The notes beneath the pieces were generated by a model that was not told where the DNA came from, did no database searches, and saw only the letters and a program-made list of their open reading frames with translations. Positions 46,011 to 58,699 of a stretch of DNA of 64,000 nt are shown one piece after another. A program made the translations under genes and the position numbers. Position 1 is the first letter of the stretch. Every line of letters begins with the position of its first letter. This DNA is from Welwitschia mirabilis (lineage: Eukaryota > Gnetophyta > Gnetopsida > Welwitschiales): positions 59,280,695 through 59,344,694 of the forward strand of contig JBOZIK010000001.1 of NCBI GenBank assembly GCA_051453625.1. The letters run 5' to 3'.

Positions 46011-46925
46011 ACATACCTAGGGTGTGCATTTTATATTGTATTTTTTTGAGTAATCCCTTTCTAATATTTTTCTTAATAAGGCTTAATTCTCTCAAACATT
46101 TTAGTTTTTTTAATAGATTTTTTCATGTCCCTGCATGCTTAGTAAAATATCTATCTATTCATCATCTCGATCATTGTCTGGACGGTATCTTAGAGGACTA
46201 AAAATAGAAAATAAAACTCTAAGAAAAAAGAAAATAGAACCATTAAAATCTAGAATAAAAACCTACCATTAGTATCTTTTGGTGCTGTCTAAATAATTGA
46301 GGAGATGATATCAACTTATCACATGGTGGAAAACCAAAAAAAAAAAATTGTAGAAAAATGACCAATCACAAATATATGCAAAAATACAACATACTAATAT
46401 AGATAGGAGTGGACCCAAATGTCATAATCTATAAAAGGCACTATGTGAAAAGAATTAAAATTATTTTTCATGAAGTAAAGATTCAAAGTTAAAATCAATA
46501 ATGCAATAAAAATAATTACACTATGCAAATGCAATAAAATGCAAACTACTTTAAATGCAATATCTATCTGACTACCAAATCTCTATCACCAAGATCAGCC
46601 CTATATAACCTAGATCAATCAAGAAAACTATCACTAATAAAAAATAACCTAGATTATCAAGTAAGTTGAACAGAATATGAAAACATATAATGATTAATTT
46701 AGAAAATATAAAATGCAATGCAAGTTCCTAAACTAATGATTTTAACCTTAATAAAGGTCATCCTTAATGACCTCTATCATAAATTAAGTTGTCACTGAAT
46801 CATAAGAAATATAAACCATAAGGGATATGCACATAAATATATGTTAAGCTAAAAGAACATTTTCCTTAAAAGTTGAACCAACATCTTATTACAAAGTAAC
46901 AACACCTTAATGAAGGAGACACAAC
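46011..46925 (-). mobile_element. Leader or LTR-like region of gypsy unit D
   Basis: This stretch is colinear with 50140-50956 and 51740-52910: a GTCCCTGCATGCT/ACT phrase, a TATGCAAAAATACAACA..ACTAATATAGATAGGAG phrase, CCAAATGTCATAAT, CCTAGATCAA and ACAAAGTAACAACACCTTAATGAAGGA. Because it lies upstream of gag on the minus strand in each unit it is probably LTR plus untranslated leader. Identity between units is moderate here. Confidence 0.6.
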
Positions 46926-46929
46926 TTAG

Positions 46930-48155
46930 CATATTTAGGATTTTTTTGTAATATTTTTCAAAAAGACAAGTTGATATTTACCTCTTGCATCAAAGTTTTC
47001 AAATATTCATCAAAGGTAGGATTTGTATTTAATTGATAAAGCCAAGAAGTGGATGGTTTCTTCCATTTGTTTTCTTGTGAGGAATTTTTAGTGGAGTATT
47101 TAGTAAATGATATTGATGGAAAACTATATGAATCCAAAATTTCTACATCATCTTCTTCATTCATTTTACTACTTTTAGAAGTTAAAACCTTATGAGTAGG
47201 AGGTGTTATATCATTTTCACCTCATGTTACTACCTTCAAATCTTTCTTAACTTTATTTAGATTTGGTAAAGGTTAAGATGCAAGAGACCCTTATGGTCGT
47301 TGGTTAGTAAGCATTGTTTGTTGGAGCAAATTTACTAAGTTTTCAATGTTTTTATTAAGTTTTTCTTGTACTTTTATCATCTCTTCTATGGATTCTCTAA
47401 GTGGATCATTCTGATTTTGTTAAAAATTAGGTTTTCATTAAGATTGTCTGCCCAATCTTTGTTAAAATTGTAACTGGCTTTTAAAATTAGGTGTTCTTTA
47501 GATAAAAGCATAAATTTCCTCAAATATCCTCTTCTTATATATTAGTAACAAAAGATACTCTTTAGTTAGATGAGAGTTATCTTCAAAAATTTCGAGTTTT
47601 GAAGTTGAGCTTTTATTCTTTACTACTTTTGTGTTAACTATAATTTGTGTATACTTCTCTAAAATAGTAGTAAAATCTTTCATCAAGTTGGTTGATTCCT
47701 TTCTTTCTTCTTCTTTGTAATGTTTAACCTCTTTTAAATTTTTTAAGATTTGACCTAGTTTAATTTTTCTTAGTGGGTTTAGACCAAGTTTGGATTATTT
47801 CTATGATATTTTCCAACACACTTCATGCTTATTCTAAGGCTAAGTTCAACAAGTTAACTTCACAAGAAAAGTATACAAGTTGTTTAGTTTGTGCATTTAA
47901 TCCACTGTAGAAATGATCAGCTAGCTTTTCATTATGAAATTCATTAATAGGGTTGGAATGGCTAACTATGATAAAACATTCATAAGCTATTACATAATGC
48001 TCATGAGGTTGTTGTTGAAAATTGGTTATCTCCTTTCTTCTTTTTCTCATAGAATTTTCACTTTAAAATTATTTGATAAATACTTCTTGTACTTTACTAA
48101 ATATGATATAAGTAGGTTCAATTCTACTTTCCAAATTAAGTCATTAACAAATGTT
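46930..48155 (-). pseudogene. Athila/Tat-like gypsy gag, unit A (truncated)
   Basis: EEITNFQQQPHEHYVIAYE and then DHFYSGLNAQTKQLVYFS (48020-47830) are the C-terminal half of the retrotransposon gag core (FxQxPGExxxEAWERF..FYNGLxxxTRxLVD). Downstream come the linker (47690-47290) and an acidic start NEEDDVEILDSYSF (47158). The unit ends at QEVNINLSF, just where the protease region should begin. It begins abruptly, in mid-gag, next to the protease relic of unit B. Confidence 0.72.
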
Positions 48156-48159
48156 TAAA

Positions 48160-48420
48160 GTTCTAATATTAACACTTGTTCCTATATTAATTAATTCTTT
48201 CTTTATTCTTTTATTTCCTTCTAATGTAACACTTACTGTTACTGGCCCTGGATTCTTAAATTTTGGACATTTTTGTAAGACTAAATGGGTTATAGAGTGG
48301 GCTCGGAAGACTTTTCTAGGTATAGTTTATTTCTATTTCTTCCTAATTAGATATTTCCATAGCTTTGAATATTTAGGATTTTATTGCAAGAGTTTCAAAA
48401 ATTGGTAAATTTATTCTCAC
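48160..48420 (-). pseudogene. Athila-like protease start, unit B (truncated)
   Basis: FKNPGPVTVSVTLEGN and ELINIGTSVNIRTLN match the Athila block DPGxFTIPCxIG...ALxDLGASVNLxP. The catalytic Asp of DLGAS is Asn. A preceding VRINLPIFETLA fits the INIPLIEAL block between gag and protease. The domain stops after the active site and is joined to mid-gag of unit A. The hydrophobic forward frame 48151-48408 is its antisense shadow. Confidence 0.7.
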
Positions 48421-50140
48421 ATCTTATGTTAGGGCTTTAAGATTTTCATTAAATATAGGATTGGTACTTAATCTAATCAAGCCAAATGGTAGCAGGTTTC
48501 TTACCTTTATCTTAAGAAGAATTTTTCTTATTTAAGCTTATTACTTAAAGGAGAAGGAAAAGTATAATTTTCTAATATTTCAATATCCTCTTCTTCTTCA
48601 TCATTTTTATCATTTTGGTAAGTTGAAGCTTCATGGTTAGGAGGTTTATTTCATTTTCACTTCTTGTCACAACCTTACAATCTTTTCTTAATTCATTAAT
48701 ATTTGGTAAAGATTGTATTGTAAGTGATTCTTATGATCTTTAATTTATAAGCACAGTTTATTGAAGAACATTAATAAGATTTTTGATGTTTGAACTTGTA
48801 TTTTCTTGAGATTTTGTTAATTCATCAATTGAATTTCTAAGTAAATAATTTTTATTTTGTAAATTTGATATGCTTGCTTGATAGTTTGAGTTACTTGATT
48901 GGAAGTTTGAGTTATTTTTTGGAAACTCAGCATTCTTAAATATATTTCTAAATGGTTGAAGATTTTGATGATTTTCTTGAAAGTTCTTAAATTTTTTTTT
49001 TAAAAGATTACAAATTAGTTTTTCCATTCATCCAAGGTTGAATTGGTTTTTATTTTAATTTAGGTTCTAAAGTTTAAAGACTTTTGATTAAATGCATACA
49101 CCACTTCATAAATTTTCTTCTTCTAAGCTAGCAATAAAGGATATTTTTTAGTTGCATGATAGTTATCTTTATGTAGATTAAAAGTTAAAACCACACTCTT
49201 TTCGGTTGCTACTTTTTCATCTAAAATCATTTAAGTGTAATTTTTATAATGTTGTTGTGAAATCCTTAAGGTCTTTTATGATTTAACCTATAATACGATT
49301 TTCTTTAGGTGTTGGTTTAGGCCATGTTTGACTTTTTTCTACTAGTTCTTCTAATAATATGCATGCATTTTCCAATGTAAAATTCATTAAATTTCCTCCA
49401 CATAAAAAATCTACAAGTTATTTAGTTTGGCTGTTAAGTCCATCATAGAAGTAATCTATTCATTCTTCTTGAGTGAATGCATCTATAGGATTAGAATGTA
49501 TTGGATTGAAAAATCATTCATAAGTATAGATATAACCTTCACTAGGTTGTTATTAGAAATTTATTGCCTCTTTTTTATTTTTATTATTATTTTTTCACTT
49601 ATAAAGGTTTTTACAAATGCTTTTTGAACTTGATTCCACGTTTTTAAGCTTTTATGTAAAATAGTTCTTAACCATAATTTTACTTTTCCTTTTAAAGTGA
49701 TAGAAAAGGTAACCAAGTAAGTATGATCACTGATTCTTTTTTTACCATTTTCAAAAGTAAACATTAATTCTTTGATATTGGCTATATGTTGGAGGGGATC
49801 TTTATTATTTTCTCCATTTAAAATAGGGTAATAATTTAAATTTATTAACTCAACAACATCATCAAGAGGCAGGTCAAAAGGATTTTGGATTTCACATTTT
49901 TTTATTTATAATTAGTTCTTTAAGAGTAACATTAGCATTGAAATTTATGGGGGTAGTAAAGGTTTCAATCACAATAGATGGATTAGGCAAAGTAATCTGT
50001 TTTTGTTTTTTCAAAGAATTTGATATTGTAATGAAATAATTTTCTTCTAAACTTTCTTTTAAAAAATTTTCTTTGAACAAAATCAAATCTAGAAATAATA
50101 AATGCAGAAAAAAACTTCTACTCAATTCTTAGAATATTTT
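48421..50140 (-). pseudogene. Athila/Tat-like gypsy gag, unit B
   Basis: On minus: an N-terminal part with NPSIVIETFTTPINF and NVTLKELI (50020-49900), a NPFDLPLDDVVEL-like segment (49870, also in unit C), the core TFENGKKRISDHTYLVTFSI, KGKVKLWLRT, KTWNQVQKAFVKTFIS (49760-49600), a QQ-type block near 49560, then an Asn/Gln-rich linker (49027-48758: SNFQSSNSNYQASIS). This is the retrotrans_gag order. Stops break it in several places. Confidence 0.78.
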
Positions 50141-50956
50141 GCATGCCTAGAGTATGTATACTTAGGTTAATTTCATAATAATTTAAACCTCCTTAGGTGT
50201 TTTCTTCAAGTAACAATCACTCTCTCTGATACTTCATCTTTTTACTACAGTTTATTCTGTCCCTGCATACTCAATTCTATTTTTGTAAGCATCGTCTATG
50301 TGATTGTTTGGATGATATACCTGGATGATAGTAGACATAAAAAACATAAAAAAATAGAATCATAAAACAACATAGAATGAAAATGAATTTCATCTACTAT
50401 GTAATCTTAATGATAAAGGGCACCCTAAAGAAAAACTGTAGTTCTTAAGAAAATGAAAAACCCCAAGTTTTACTAGTAATCATTGCCATAGGTCATTTCA
50501 ATGATAAGGAGAATGACAGAGTGTTATTTTTAAAATACAAAACAAAAAATGTGAAAAGAAAAAGCCACATTTCTACTATAAGAATATAATTCTATTGCAT
50601 ACAAACATATGAACTAAAATCCAAAATACGTATATGAGTAATGACAATCCTAAAACTCCAAGACGCCTTTCCTAGCAATTACACCAAGATGTTGTGGTGC
50701 ATATTTATGCAAATGTTACATCTTCAAATAAATCTTGAAAATCAATAATATATATATATATATATATATTACACAACACAACATACTAATAGAGATGGAA
50801 CTAACCAAATGTCATTATTCCATCAAAGGCATAGGCAAGAAGAAAGAGAATTGATTTTGAAAATAAAACACTTATGTAATCTCTAAGTAAAATAATAATA
50901 ATGCAACTATATACACTATGAAAATGAGATGTAAGTTCTATACTAAATGTAACATC
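50141..50956 (-). mobile_element. Leader or LTR-like region of gypsy unit B
   Basis: Near copy of 51741-52555. It includes a TA repeat at about 50747-50769. The segment stops at the 100-N gap. Confidence 0.65.
50747..50769. repeat. TA microsatellite
   Basis: About eleven TA units in a row; the second copy of this region (near 52355) has only about four, so this is a length-variable tract. Confidence 0.85.
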
Positions 50957-51056
50957 NNNNNNNNNNNNNNNNNNNNNNNNNNNNNNNNNNNNNNNNNNNN
51001 NNNNNNNNNNNNNNNNNNNNNNNNNNNNNNNNNNNNNNNNNNNNNNNNNNNNNNNN
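50957..51056. other. Assembly gap, 100 N
   Basis: The left 1.5 kb (49451-50956) and the right 1.5 kb (51057-52555) are near copies. Confidence 0.98.
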
Positions 51057-51740
51057 AGTAATCTATTCATTCTTCTTGAGTGAATGCATCTATAGGATTA
51101 GAATGTATTGGATTGAAAAATCATTCATAAGTAGAGGCATAACCTTCATTAGGTTATTATTAGAAATTTATTACCTATTTTTTATTTTTATTATTATTGT
51201 TTCACTTATAAAGCTTTTTGAACTTATTCATGTTTTTCAGATTTTATGTAAAATAGTTCTTAACCATAATTTTGCTTTTTCTTTTAAAGTGATAGAAAAG
51301 GTAACCAAGTAAGTATGATCACTGATTCATTTTTTACCATTTTCAAAATTAAACATTAATTCTTTGATGTTGGCTATATGTTGGAGGGTATCTTTATTAT
51401 TTTCTCCATTTAAAATAGGATAATAATTTAAATTTCTTAACTCAACAACATCATCAAGAGGTAGGTCAAAAGGATTTTGGATTTCACATTTTTTATTTGT
51501 AATTAGTTCTTTAAGAGTAACATTAGCGTTCAAATTTATGAGGGTAGTAAATGTTCCAATCATAATAAAGGGACTAGGCAAAGTAATCTATTTTTGTTTT
51601 TGTGAAGAATTTGATATTGTAATAAAACAATTTTCTTCTAAACTTTCTTTTGAAAAGTTTTCTTTGAAAAAAATCAAATGTAGAAATAATAAATGCAGAA
51701 AAAATCTTTTACTTAATTCTTAGAATATTTTGCATACCTA
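51057..51740 (-). pseudogene. Athila/Tat-like gypsy gag, unit C
   Basis: Near copy of 49451-50140 (by eye roughly 5-8% different including small indels). The minus frame from 51581 reads NPFDLPLDDVVELRNLNYYP, then GENNKDTLQHIANIKELM and FENGKK. It is the clearest copy of the gag N-terminal core. Position relative to the gap suggests that it may be an alternative assembly of unit B. Confidence 0.75.
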
Positions 51741-53045
51741 CAGTATGCATACTTAAGTTAATTTCATAATCATTCAAACCTTCTCAGGTGTTTTCTTCAA
51801 GTAACAATCACTCTCTCTGATACTTCATCTTTTTGCTACAGTTTATCATGTCCCTGCATACTCAATTTTATTTTTGTAAGCATTGTCTATGTTATTGTTT
51901 GGATGATATACCTGGATGATAATAGACATAAAAAAACCCAAAAAAAAAAAAACATAAAAAAATAGAATCATAAAATAATATAGAATAAAAATGAATGTCG
52001 TCTACTAAGTAATATTAATGATAGAGGGAAGCCTAAAAGAAAAATTGTAGTTCTTAAGAAAATGAAAAACCCCAAGTTTTACTAGTAATCATTACCATAG
52101 GTTATTTTGATGACAAGGGAAATGACAGAGTGCTATTTTTAAAATACAAAACAAAAAATGTGAAAAGAAAAAGCTACATTTCTACTATAAGAATATAATG
52201 CTATTGCAGACAAACATATGAACTAAAATCCAAAATATGTATATGAGTAATGATAATTCTAAAACTCCAAGAAGCCTTTCCCAGTAATTAAACCAAGATG
52301 TTGTGATGCATATTTATGCAAATGTTACATCTTCAAATAAATCTTGAAAATCACTAATATATATATTGCACAACACAGCACACTAATATAAGTGGAAGTG
52401 ACCAAATGTCATAATTCCATCAAAGGCAAAGGTAAGAAGAAAGAGAATTGATTTTGAAAATAAAACACTTATGTAATCTCTAAGTAAAATAATAACAATG
52501 CAAATAAGTACACTATAAAAATGAGATGTAACTTCTATAATAAATGTAACATCTATCCTATTATCAAATTAACTTATTACAGAGATTGACATTACATAAC
52601 CTAGATCAAAAGCCATCACTAGACTAAGACCAACATAAGCTATTAGGTACATTAAATAAAATATAAAAATAATGCAAAGTTAATCTAGGAAATGAAATGC
52701 AATGCACTAAACTAATAATATTAACCTTAACAAAGGTTTCCCTTACGATCTATATCATAGAAAATCTAGCACGGAATCAAAAGCAACATAATTCATAAAT
52801 GAGATGCACATAATAAATTATATGAATATAAAGATAGAGTTTTGATTAAGTCAAATCACATCCATGTTATAAAGCAGTAGCACCTCAATGAAGGATACAC
52901 ATCCCAACATCAAAGGAATACATCTCTCTATAATAACAATGAATGGACCTCCTATCCTTTGATCTCTTTTCATAAGAATTTTCAGTGTCAGATAAGATGA
53001 AAATGAAGTCAAGGATGAAGGAGGTATTTATTACAAAATAGACTC
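51741..53045 (-). mobile_element. Leader or LTR-like region of gypsy unit C
   Basis: Colinear with 50141-50956 up to about 52555 and with 46380-46925 further on. From about 52780 it is repeated again after the next gap (53571-53828). Confidence 0.62.
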
Positions 53046-53570
53046 NNNNNNNNNNNNNNNNNNNNNNNNNNNNNNNNNNNNNNNNNNNNNNNNNNNNNNN
53101 NNNNNNNNNNNNNNNNNNNNNNNNNNNNNNNNNNNNNNNNNNNNNNNNNNNNNNNNNNNNNNNNNNNNNNNNNNNNNNNNNNNNNNNNNNNNNNNNNNNN
53201 NNNNNNNNNNNNNNNNNNNNNNNNNNNNNNNNNNNNNNNNNNNNNNNNNNNNNNNNNNNNNNNNNNNNNNNNNNNNNNNNNNNNNNNNNNNNNNNNNNNN
53301 NNNNNNNNNNNNNNNNNNNNNNNNNNNNNNNNNNNNNNNNNNNNNNNNNNNNNNNNNNNNNNNNNNNNNNNNNNNNNNNNNNNNNNNNNNNNNNNNNNNN
53401 NNNNNNNNNNNNNNNNNNNNNNNNNNNNNNNNNNNNNNNNNNNNNNNNNNNNNNNNNNNNNNNNNNNNNNNNNNNNNNNNNNNNNNNNNNNNNNNNNNNN
53501 NNNNNNNNNNNNNNNNNNNNNNNNNNNNNNNNNNNNNNNNNNNNNNNNNNNNNNNNNNNNNNNNNNNNNN
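53046..53570. other. Assembly gap, 525 N
   Basis: The last 260 bases on the left and the first 260 on the right are near copies. Confidence 0.98.
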
Positions 53571-54470
53571 ATAAAACATAAGGTAAATGCACATAACAAA
53601 TGATATGAAAATAAAAATAGAGTTTTAATTAAGTTAAACCAAACATCCACGTTACAAAGCAGTAGCACCTTAATGAAGGATACGCAGCCTAATACCAAGG
53701 AAGATATCTCTCTACAATAATAATGGATGGACCCCCTATCCTTTGATCTCCTATCATAAGAATATTTATTACTAAAGAAGATGAAAATGGAGTCAAGGTT
53801 GAAGGAGGTATTTATTACAAAATAGACTCTAAAATTAGCAAATACTAATAGACACAGTAATAACCCTAAAAACCAATGTAAGAAGGTACTAGTCCTTGGA
53901 CATCATAGGAGACGATGCCACATTATACAGGTTCCACATCAGCTATCACATTATAGTTAGCATCCTCCTTAGCATAAGTATTTATGTCAATTTTCATATC
54001 ATTTAGAAGATGAGGTGGATGATGGACTTTCATAAATTATTTTTTATGTCGGATTAGCCTCTTTAATTATAGAATTACTACTTCAAATAAGAAGTATTAT
54101 AATTTTCTTCAAATGTTGTCAAACGTAATGAAGATTGCATGTTTTTGTAATATTTGCCTTAGATCTCAATTATCATTAAAACTTAGCACAAACCTTTTTA
54201 ATGTCCTTTAAAACTACTCAAAATAACCTATCAAATCCATTCAAGTTGGCAGTGAAAAAAATTACAAACTAATAGTTAAAAAAAAAGACTGCATCAAAAT
54301 AACTCTTAACTATAATAACTCAAATATTCAAATTTGAAATAGATACTATTGAACTAATTAGAAAATTACTGAAAAAATTAAGAGATAAAATCAAAATATG
54401 ATAGCTTAGGATGGAGAATGAAGGAATCAGTGAATAATATACATTAGTTAACCTCTATAATGTTTTAACA
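53571..54470 (-). mobile_element. LTR-like region after the 525-N gap
   Basis: 53571-53828 is a near copy of 52780-53045 (ACAAAGCAGTAGCACC, AAGGATAC, AATGGATGGACC..CTATCCTTTGATCTC). From 53829 to 54470 there is unique AT-rich sequence without a readable protein. Confidence 0.55.
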
Positions 54471-55237
54471 AAACACTATTACTAGAAAAGTTAAAAATGG
54501 AATGAGGGTTATCTTAACTAAATGAGGACCTATTTTCATGTAATAGGATAGTAGTATCAGCTAGCAATGATACTAGTACTAATTATCTCATAAATTATCT
54601 TGTGAGCTCTTGGTTACAAAAACCAAAAATTAAATTAAAAAGTTATGAATTATGTATAAGTTATAAAAACCTAGATTAATAGAAATTAGGATTCAAAATT
54701 AATTTTACATTAAAGGAATAAAATTCATTACAAAAAGATAAAATTTTATGAAATGAAAATCATAATGTAGGTATGAAAATTGGAAAAAATGCATGTGGAG
54801 AAGTTGGAGAGAGGAGAAAGAGAGGTAGAGAGAATAAAAACTAGCTTATAAATCTTTGATGAGAGGCTATTCTTTCTAGGTTCTAGTCCATTTATTCTTT
54901 CATTTCTGTTATTTCCTTTTTCTTTTTAGCAATTTTATTCATTTTTCTTCAAATTGTACTAATCTAAGTTCTTTGTAATTTAAGAACCTTCCTTCAAAAA
55001 GATATTACTAGAACTAGTAGAGAAATGCCAATAAGTAGTAAAATGAGAAGCAAAGGAAGGTTCATAAGAAGTAACATGAGAAGATTTACCAATGGATGTT
55101 TTTTTACTTTCTTCTTGTGGTGGGTGAAGAATAAGAAAAAGAGGAGACTTAAGAAGGAGGAGGAGTTCTTTAAGAAGTCTCTTCTTCTTTTTGAATTTTA
55201 TGAAGACCCTTTAGAATATTTCTATACTTATTATGTT
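54471..55237. repeat. Duplicated block, copy 1 (about 770 bp)
   Basis: A near-identical copy lies at 55338-56104 on the other side of a 100-N gap. The block has GAGAGGAGAAAGAGAGGTAG and TTATAAATCTTTGATGAGAGG, which may be a promoter region, then an A/G-rich segment coding on plus for a Lys/Arg-rich chance peptide. Confidence 0.88.
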
Positions 55238-55337
55238 NNNNNNNNNNNNNNNNNNNNNNNNNNNNNNNNNNNNNNNNNNNNNNNNNNNNNNNNNNNNNNN
55301 NNNNNNNNNNNNNNNNNNNNNNNNNNNNNNNNNNNNN
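55238..55337. other. Assembly gap, 100 N
   Basis: The left 770 and right 770 bases are near copies. Confidence 0.98.
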
Positions 55338-56104
55338 AAAAACGCTATCACTAGAAAAGTTAAAAATGAAATGAGGGTTATCTTAACTAAATAAGGGCCT
55401 ATTTTCATGTAATAGGATGGTAGTATCAGCTAGCAATGATAGTAGTGCTAACTATCTCATAAATTATCTTATGAGCTCCTAGTTACAAACACCAAAAATT
55501 AAATTAAAAAGTTAAGAATTATGTATGAGTCATAAAAAACTAGATTAATATAAATTAGGATTTAAAATTAATTTTACATTAAAGGAGTAAAATTCATTAC
55601 AAAAAGATAAAATTCTATGAAATGAAAATTATAATCTAGGTATGAAAATTGGAAAAAATGCATGTGAAGAAGTTGGAGAGAGGAGAAAGAGAGGTAGAGA
55701 GAATAAAAACTAGCTTATAAATCTTTGATAAGAGGCTATTATTTTTAGGTTCTAGTCCATTTATTCTTTATTTTCTGTTATTTCCTTTTTCTTTTTAGCA
55801 ATTTTATTCATTTTTCTCCAAATTGTACTAATCTAAGTTCTTTGTGATTTAAGAAACTTCCTTCAAAAAGATATTACTAGAACTAGTAGAGGAATGCTAA
55901 TGAGTAGTAAAATGAGAAGCAAAGGAAGGTTTATAAGAAGTAACATGAGAATATTTACCAATGGATGTTTTTTTTACTTTCTTCTTGTGATGGGTGAAGA
56001 ATAAGAAGAAGAGGAGACTTAAGAAGGAGGAGGAGTTCTTTAAGAAGTCTCTTCTTATTTTTGAATTTTATGAAGATCCTTTAGAATATTTCTATACTTA
56101 TTAA
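55338..56104. repeat. Duplicated block, copy 2
   Basis: Colinear with 54471-55237, with scattered single-base changes (by eye about 4%). The left copy runs into the gap exactly where this copy continues with new sequence, a dovetail pattern. Confidence 0.88.
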
Positions 56105-56560
56105 GTTGGGTAATATTTTTAGAGGTGATGATCTCTATAAAATTTATATAGCAACCCTCAAAGTCTAAAGTATGGGCTAAAGCATTATAAACCAAATTTA
56201 TGACTAATCATAGAAGGGAAAGATTACTTTTATAGCTCATATTATTTGCTATAGTAGTAAAAACGTATTTTAACATATCAAATGACTTGCTACCTTGGAT
56301 TATTCTATTTATGTTGAAATAGCTACTATATGTATTGGTTATATGTGATGTTGGCAAAATATGAAAAATGATAAATCTTAAAAGAGATAATTGGTTTTCA
56401 TAAAGATATTTACAAGCAAAATCTCCTTCTCAAGTAAATTCATATCCTATATTAAGTGTAACAAAATAAAAACTAAGAGATTTGATGAACATGTATGATC
56501 TAGTATCATAATGTCTATCTCCTAATAATGGTTCTACATATCTAAGGGAAATAATAAAAT
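56105..56560 (-). pseudogene. Retroelement extra ORF, plant-transposon-protein-like remnant
   Basis: The minus strand from about 56555 reads LRYVEPLLGDRHYDTRSYMF, NIGYEF, then SLLRFIIFHILPTSHITNTY and IIQGSKSFDMLKYVFT. The RFI.HxILPxxxHxxxV spacing resembles the C-terminal half of the Athila ORF1 / plant transposon protein group. It lies downstream of the gag-protease remnants on the same strand, where Athila elements keep an env-like ORF. Similarity is loose. Confidence 0.35.
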
Positions 56561-58699
56561 ACGTTGATAAATTAAAGAGTGGATTACCTAAGAGTTATCT
56601 TGATTTAATGTGGTATTCCTATAGAATTTTAAAACTTCATTATGAAAATAGTAGGTGCATTCCTACTACAACAAATAATTCTAATGTCTTGCTTTAATCT
56701 TGTTAAGGTAAAAGGGTGCATAATGAAATATAAAAATTAGAAAGTTTCTTGTTTAAATAAAAATCTTGGTCTTCTATTATTATGGTCTATAATGATGAAA
56801 TGAAAAAAATAAGACATAAATAAAAATGAAATAGAAATGGAAGATGAGGTTTAAAAAATGCAATTCGATTAGAAAGTAGAGATATCAATAAAATAGATAA
56901 ATTTTATAATAAAAAATAATCTTATGAATAAATAAAAAATATAAAGAATCCTCTGAAGATGCCACAAAAAAACTTTTATGTAGTTTAAGATAGATAAATG
57001 ATGGCATCTATGAGATAAGATAATAATTCCAATAAGACTTAGACATGTAGATTGAGCTTAGATGACACAATTAGCAGAGGCATATATACAGGTCAAGTTG
57101 GCATGTGTGAATGATGTAGTTTGGCTTGAAATCATAGCTTGTTATAGGAATTGAATAGACTATTGGATTTTCTGGTTTTATTAATGGCTCAGATTTAATA
57201 TTCCTTGGATTTAAACCTAGATAGAAGAATCAAATCATAAAAATACACTATGCTTATTTGTGCTTTCTCATAGAAGAAAAAATATAGGGATATGGGTTAA
57301 AATTAATGGAAAAAACAAACATGGTTAAATGACAAATCCTACCATAAATTCTATAAGTAAATAAGACATGATAAAAGGCAAGCTAATGGTCTTATTTTAG
57401 CTACATAATTTTAGTGGATATTTTGTTAAGACAAAGAAAAGCATCAAGAAGTAAACCTTTGTAAAGTCACAAGTAGTCAAAGAATCTTACATTTAATTTG
57501 TTAAAATAATAAAACAAAATATTTATCAAAGATCTTCTTAGTTTCATTTTATTTTTCTTCCTCTTCCATGGATAACCATGTTTTAAGCATTTGATTACAT
57601 TGATCATTTAGCATTGTGGTACTTCCTTCTCACAAATTTTAACATGTTGCACTAGAAGCATTTAGTTTTGCATTGCTACCAAGCATCTATAGTTCTAATG
57701 CAAATAAAATACTATAAATAACTTATTAAAGATACATTATTAGCAAGTTTTTCTAAATCCAATGTAGTTAACTAAATCTAATATAAATGATTGTAAACAA
57801 ATGTACTAGTGAAGAGCTTCAAATTTTTTCTTGATTTACTTTTCTCTGATTTTTATCTTTCTTTTTATTTTTCCAATATTCATAGTATGTAAAAGGGATC
57901 ATAATCTTATTATCCTAATAGAGAAATGATATCATCCCCATGAATACTTTAAAATAAAGAAACACCATAAAAGAAGAAATAATCTACCTCATTTCTTAAT
58001 TCTAAGTTTGAGATCTTTGATGCATGCAAACCTTAATAAAGAACTCAAAATCTCAAAGAACTACCTCATGAAAAAGGAAAAACTTATAATAAAATTTTAA
58101 CTAATCTTTAAAAAGGTGAAAAATCTTTTTATTAGTCGATTAAGGAAAAGGGCATTTATCAGGATTATGAAGTATGATAAACTCATAAGATAATGAAAGG
58201 AGTGAATGGAACATTAGTGATATAGAACTATATGGAGGTCATGTGGATGAATATAAATAGCTAAAGAATGGATAGGATAAATGATTATAGATAGAGTTTT
58301 CTATGAAACAAACATCCTTAAATGCATTTAGGCCTTTCATGATTTGATGTAAATATCTTAAGAATAGATTATCAAGAGGTAATTCCAATCCAAAATTATT
58401 TGATAAGAGTGGGTTAAGCTCATAAAAGGATGTTCAATTATAAATGAATAGGAAAGCATAGAAGGGTTATAACTCTCAAACTTAAAGAGTTAGAATGGAT
58501 GATCAAGTAACATATCTAGCTTAGGGATGTTTCCATGATAAGAGTCCACGTATGATTTGAAAAACTTAGAAAGGATATAAGGAGAACACTCTTGGAATTT
58601 AAACATTTTAAGTCACTAGAATACTATCTATTCCTTGTCCATTATTATCTAATAATTATTACAAGATATCTTTCCTAGATAAAGACATGAATGAATTAT
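56561..58699. other. No readable gene; expected place of gypsy pol
   Basis: Between the protease relic (minus) and the extra ORF one expects RT, RNase H and integrase, about 3 kb. Only about 2.1 kb is present and no RT or integrase block could be read, so most of pol is deleted or unreadable. Confidence 0.45.

Noticed and set aside
46290-46330. TTTTGGTGCTGTCTAAAT on plus as a gypsy tRNA-Asp primer site
   Set aside because: It resembles TGGCGCCGTTGCCGGGGA only in the first half and would point to plus, while the gag reads on minus. It is not repeated in the other units.
48151-48408. Hydrophobic 85-codon plus-strand frame that looks like a membrane protein
   Set aside because: It is the antisense of the Athila-like protease start on minus.
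55025-55354. Lys/Arg-rich plus-strand frame MPISSKMRSKG..
   Set aside because: It lies in the duplicated block, runs into N, and its second copy (near 55893) has no equal start codon (ATGCTAATGAG) or the same frame; no selection is evident.
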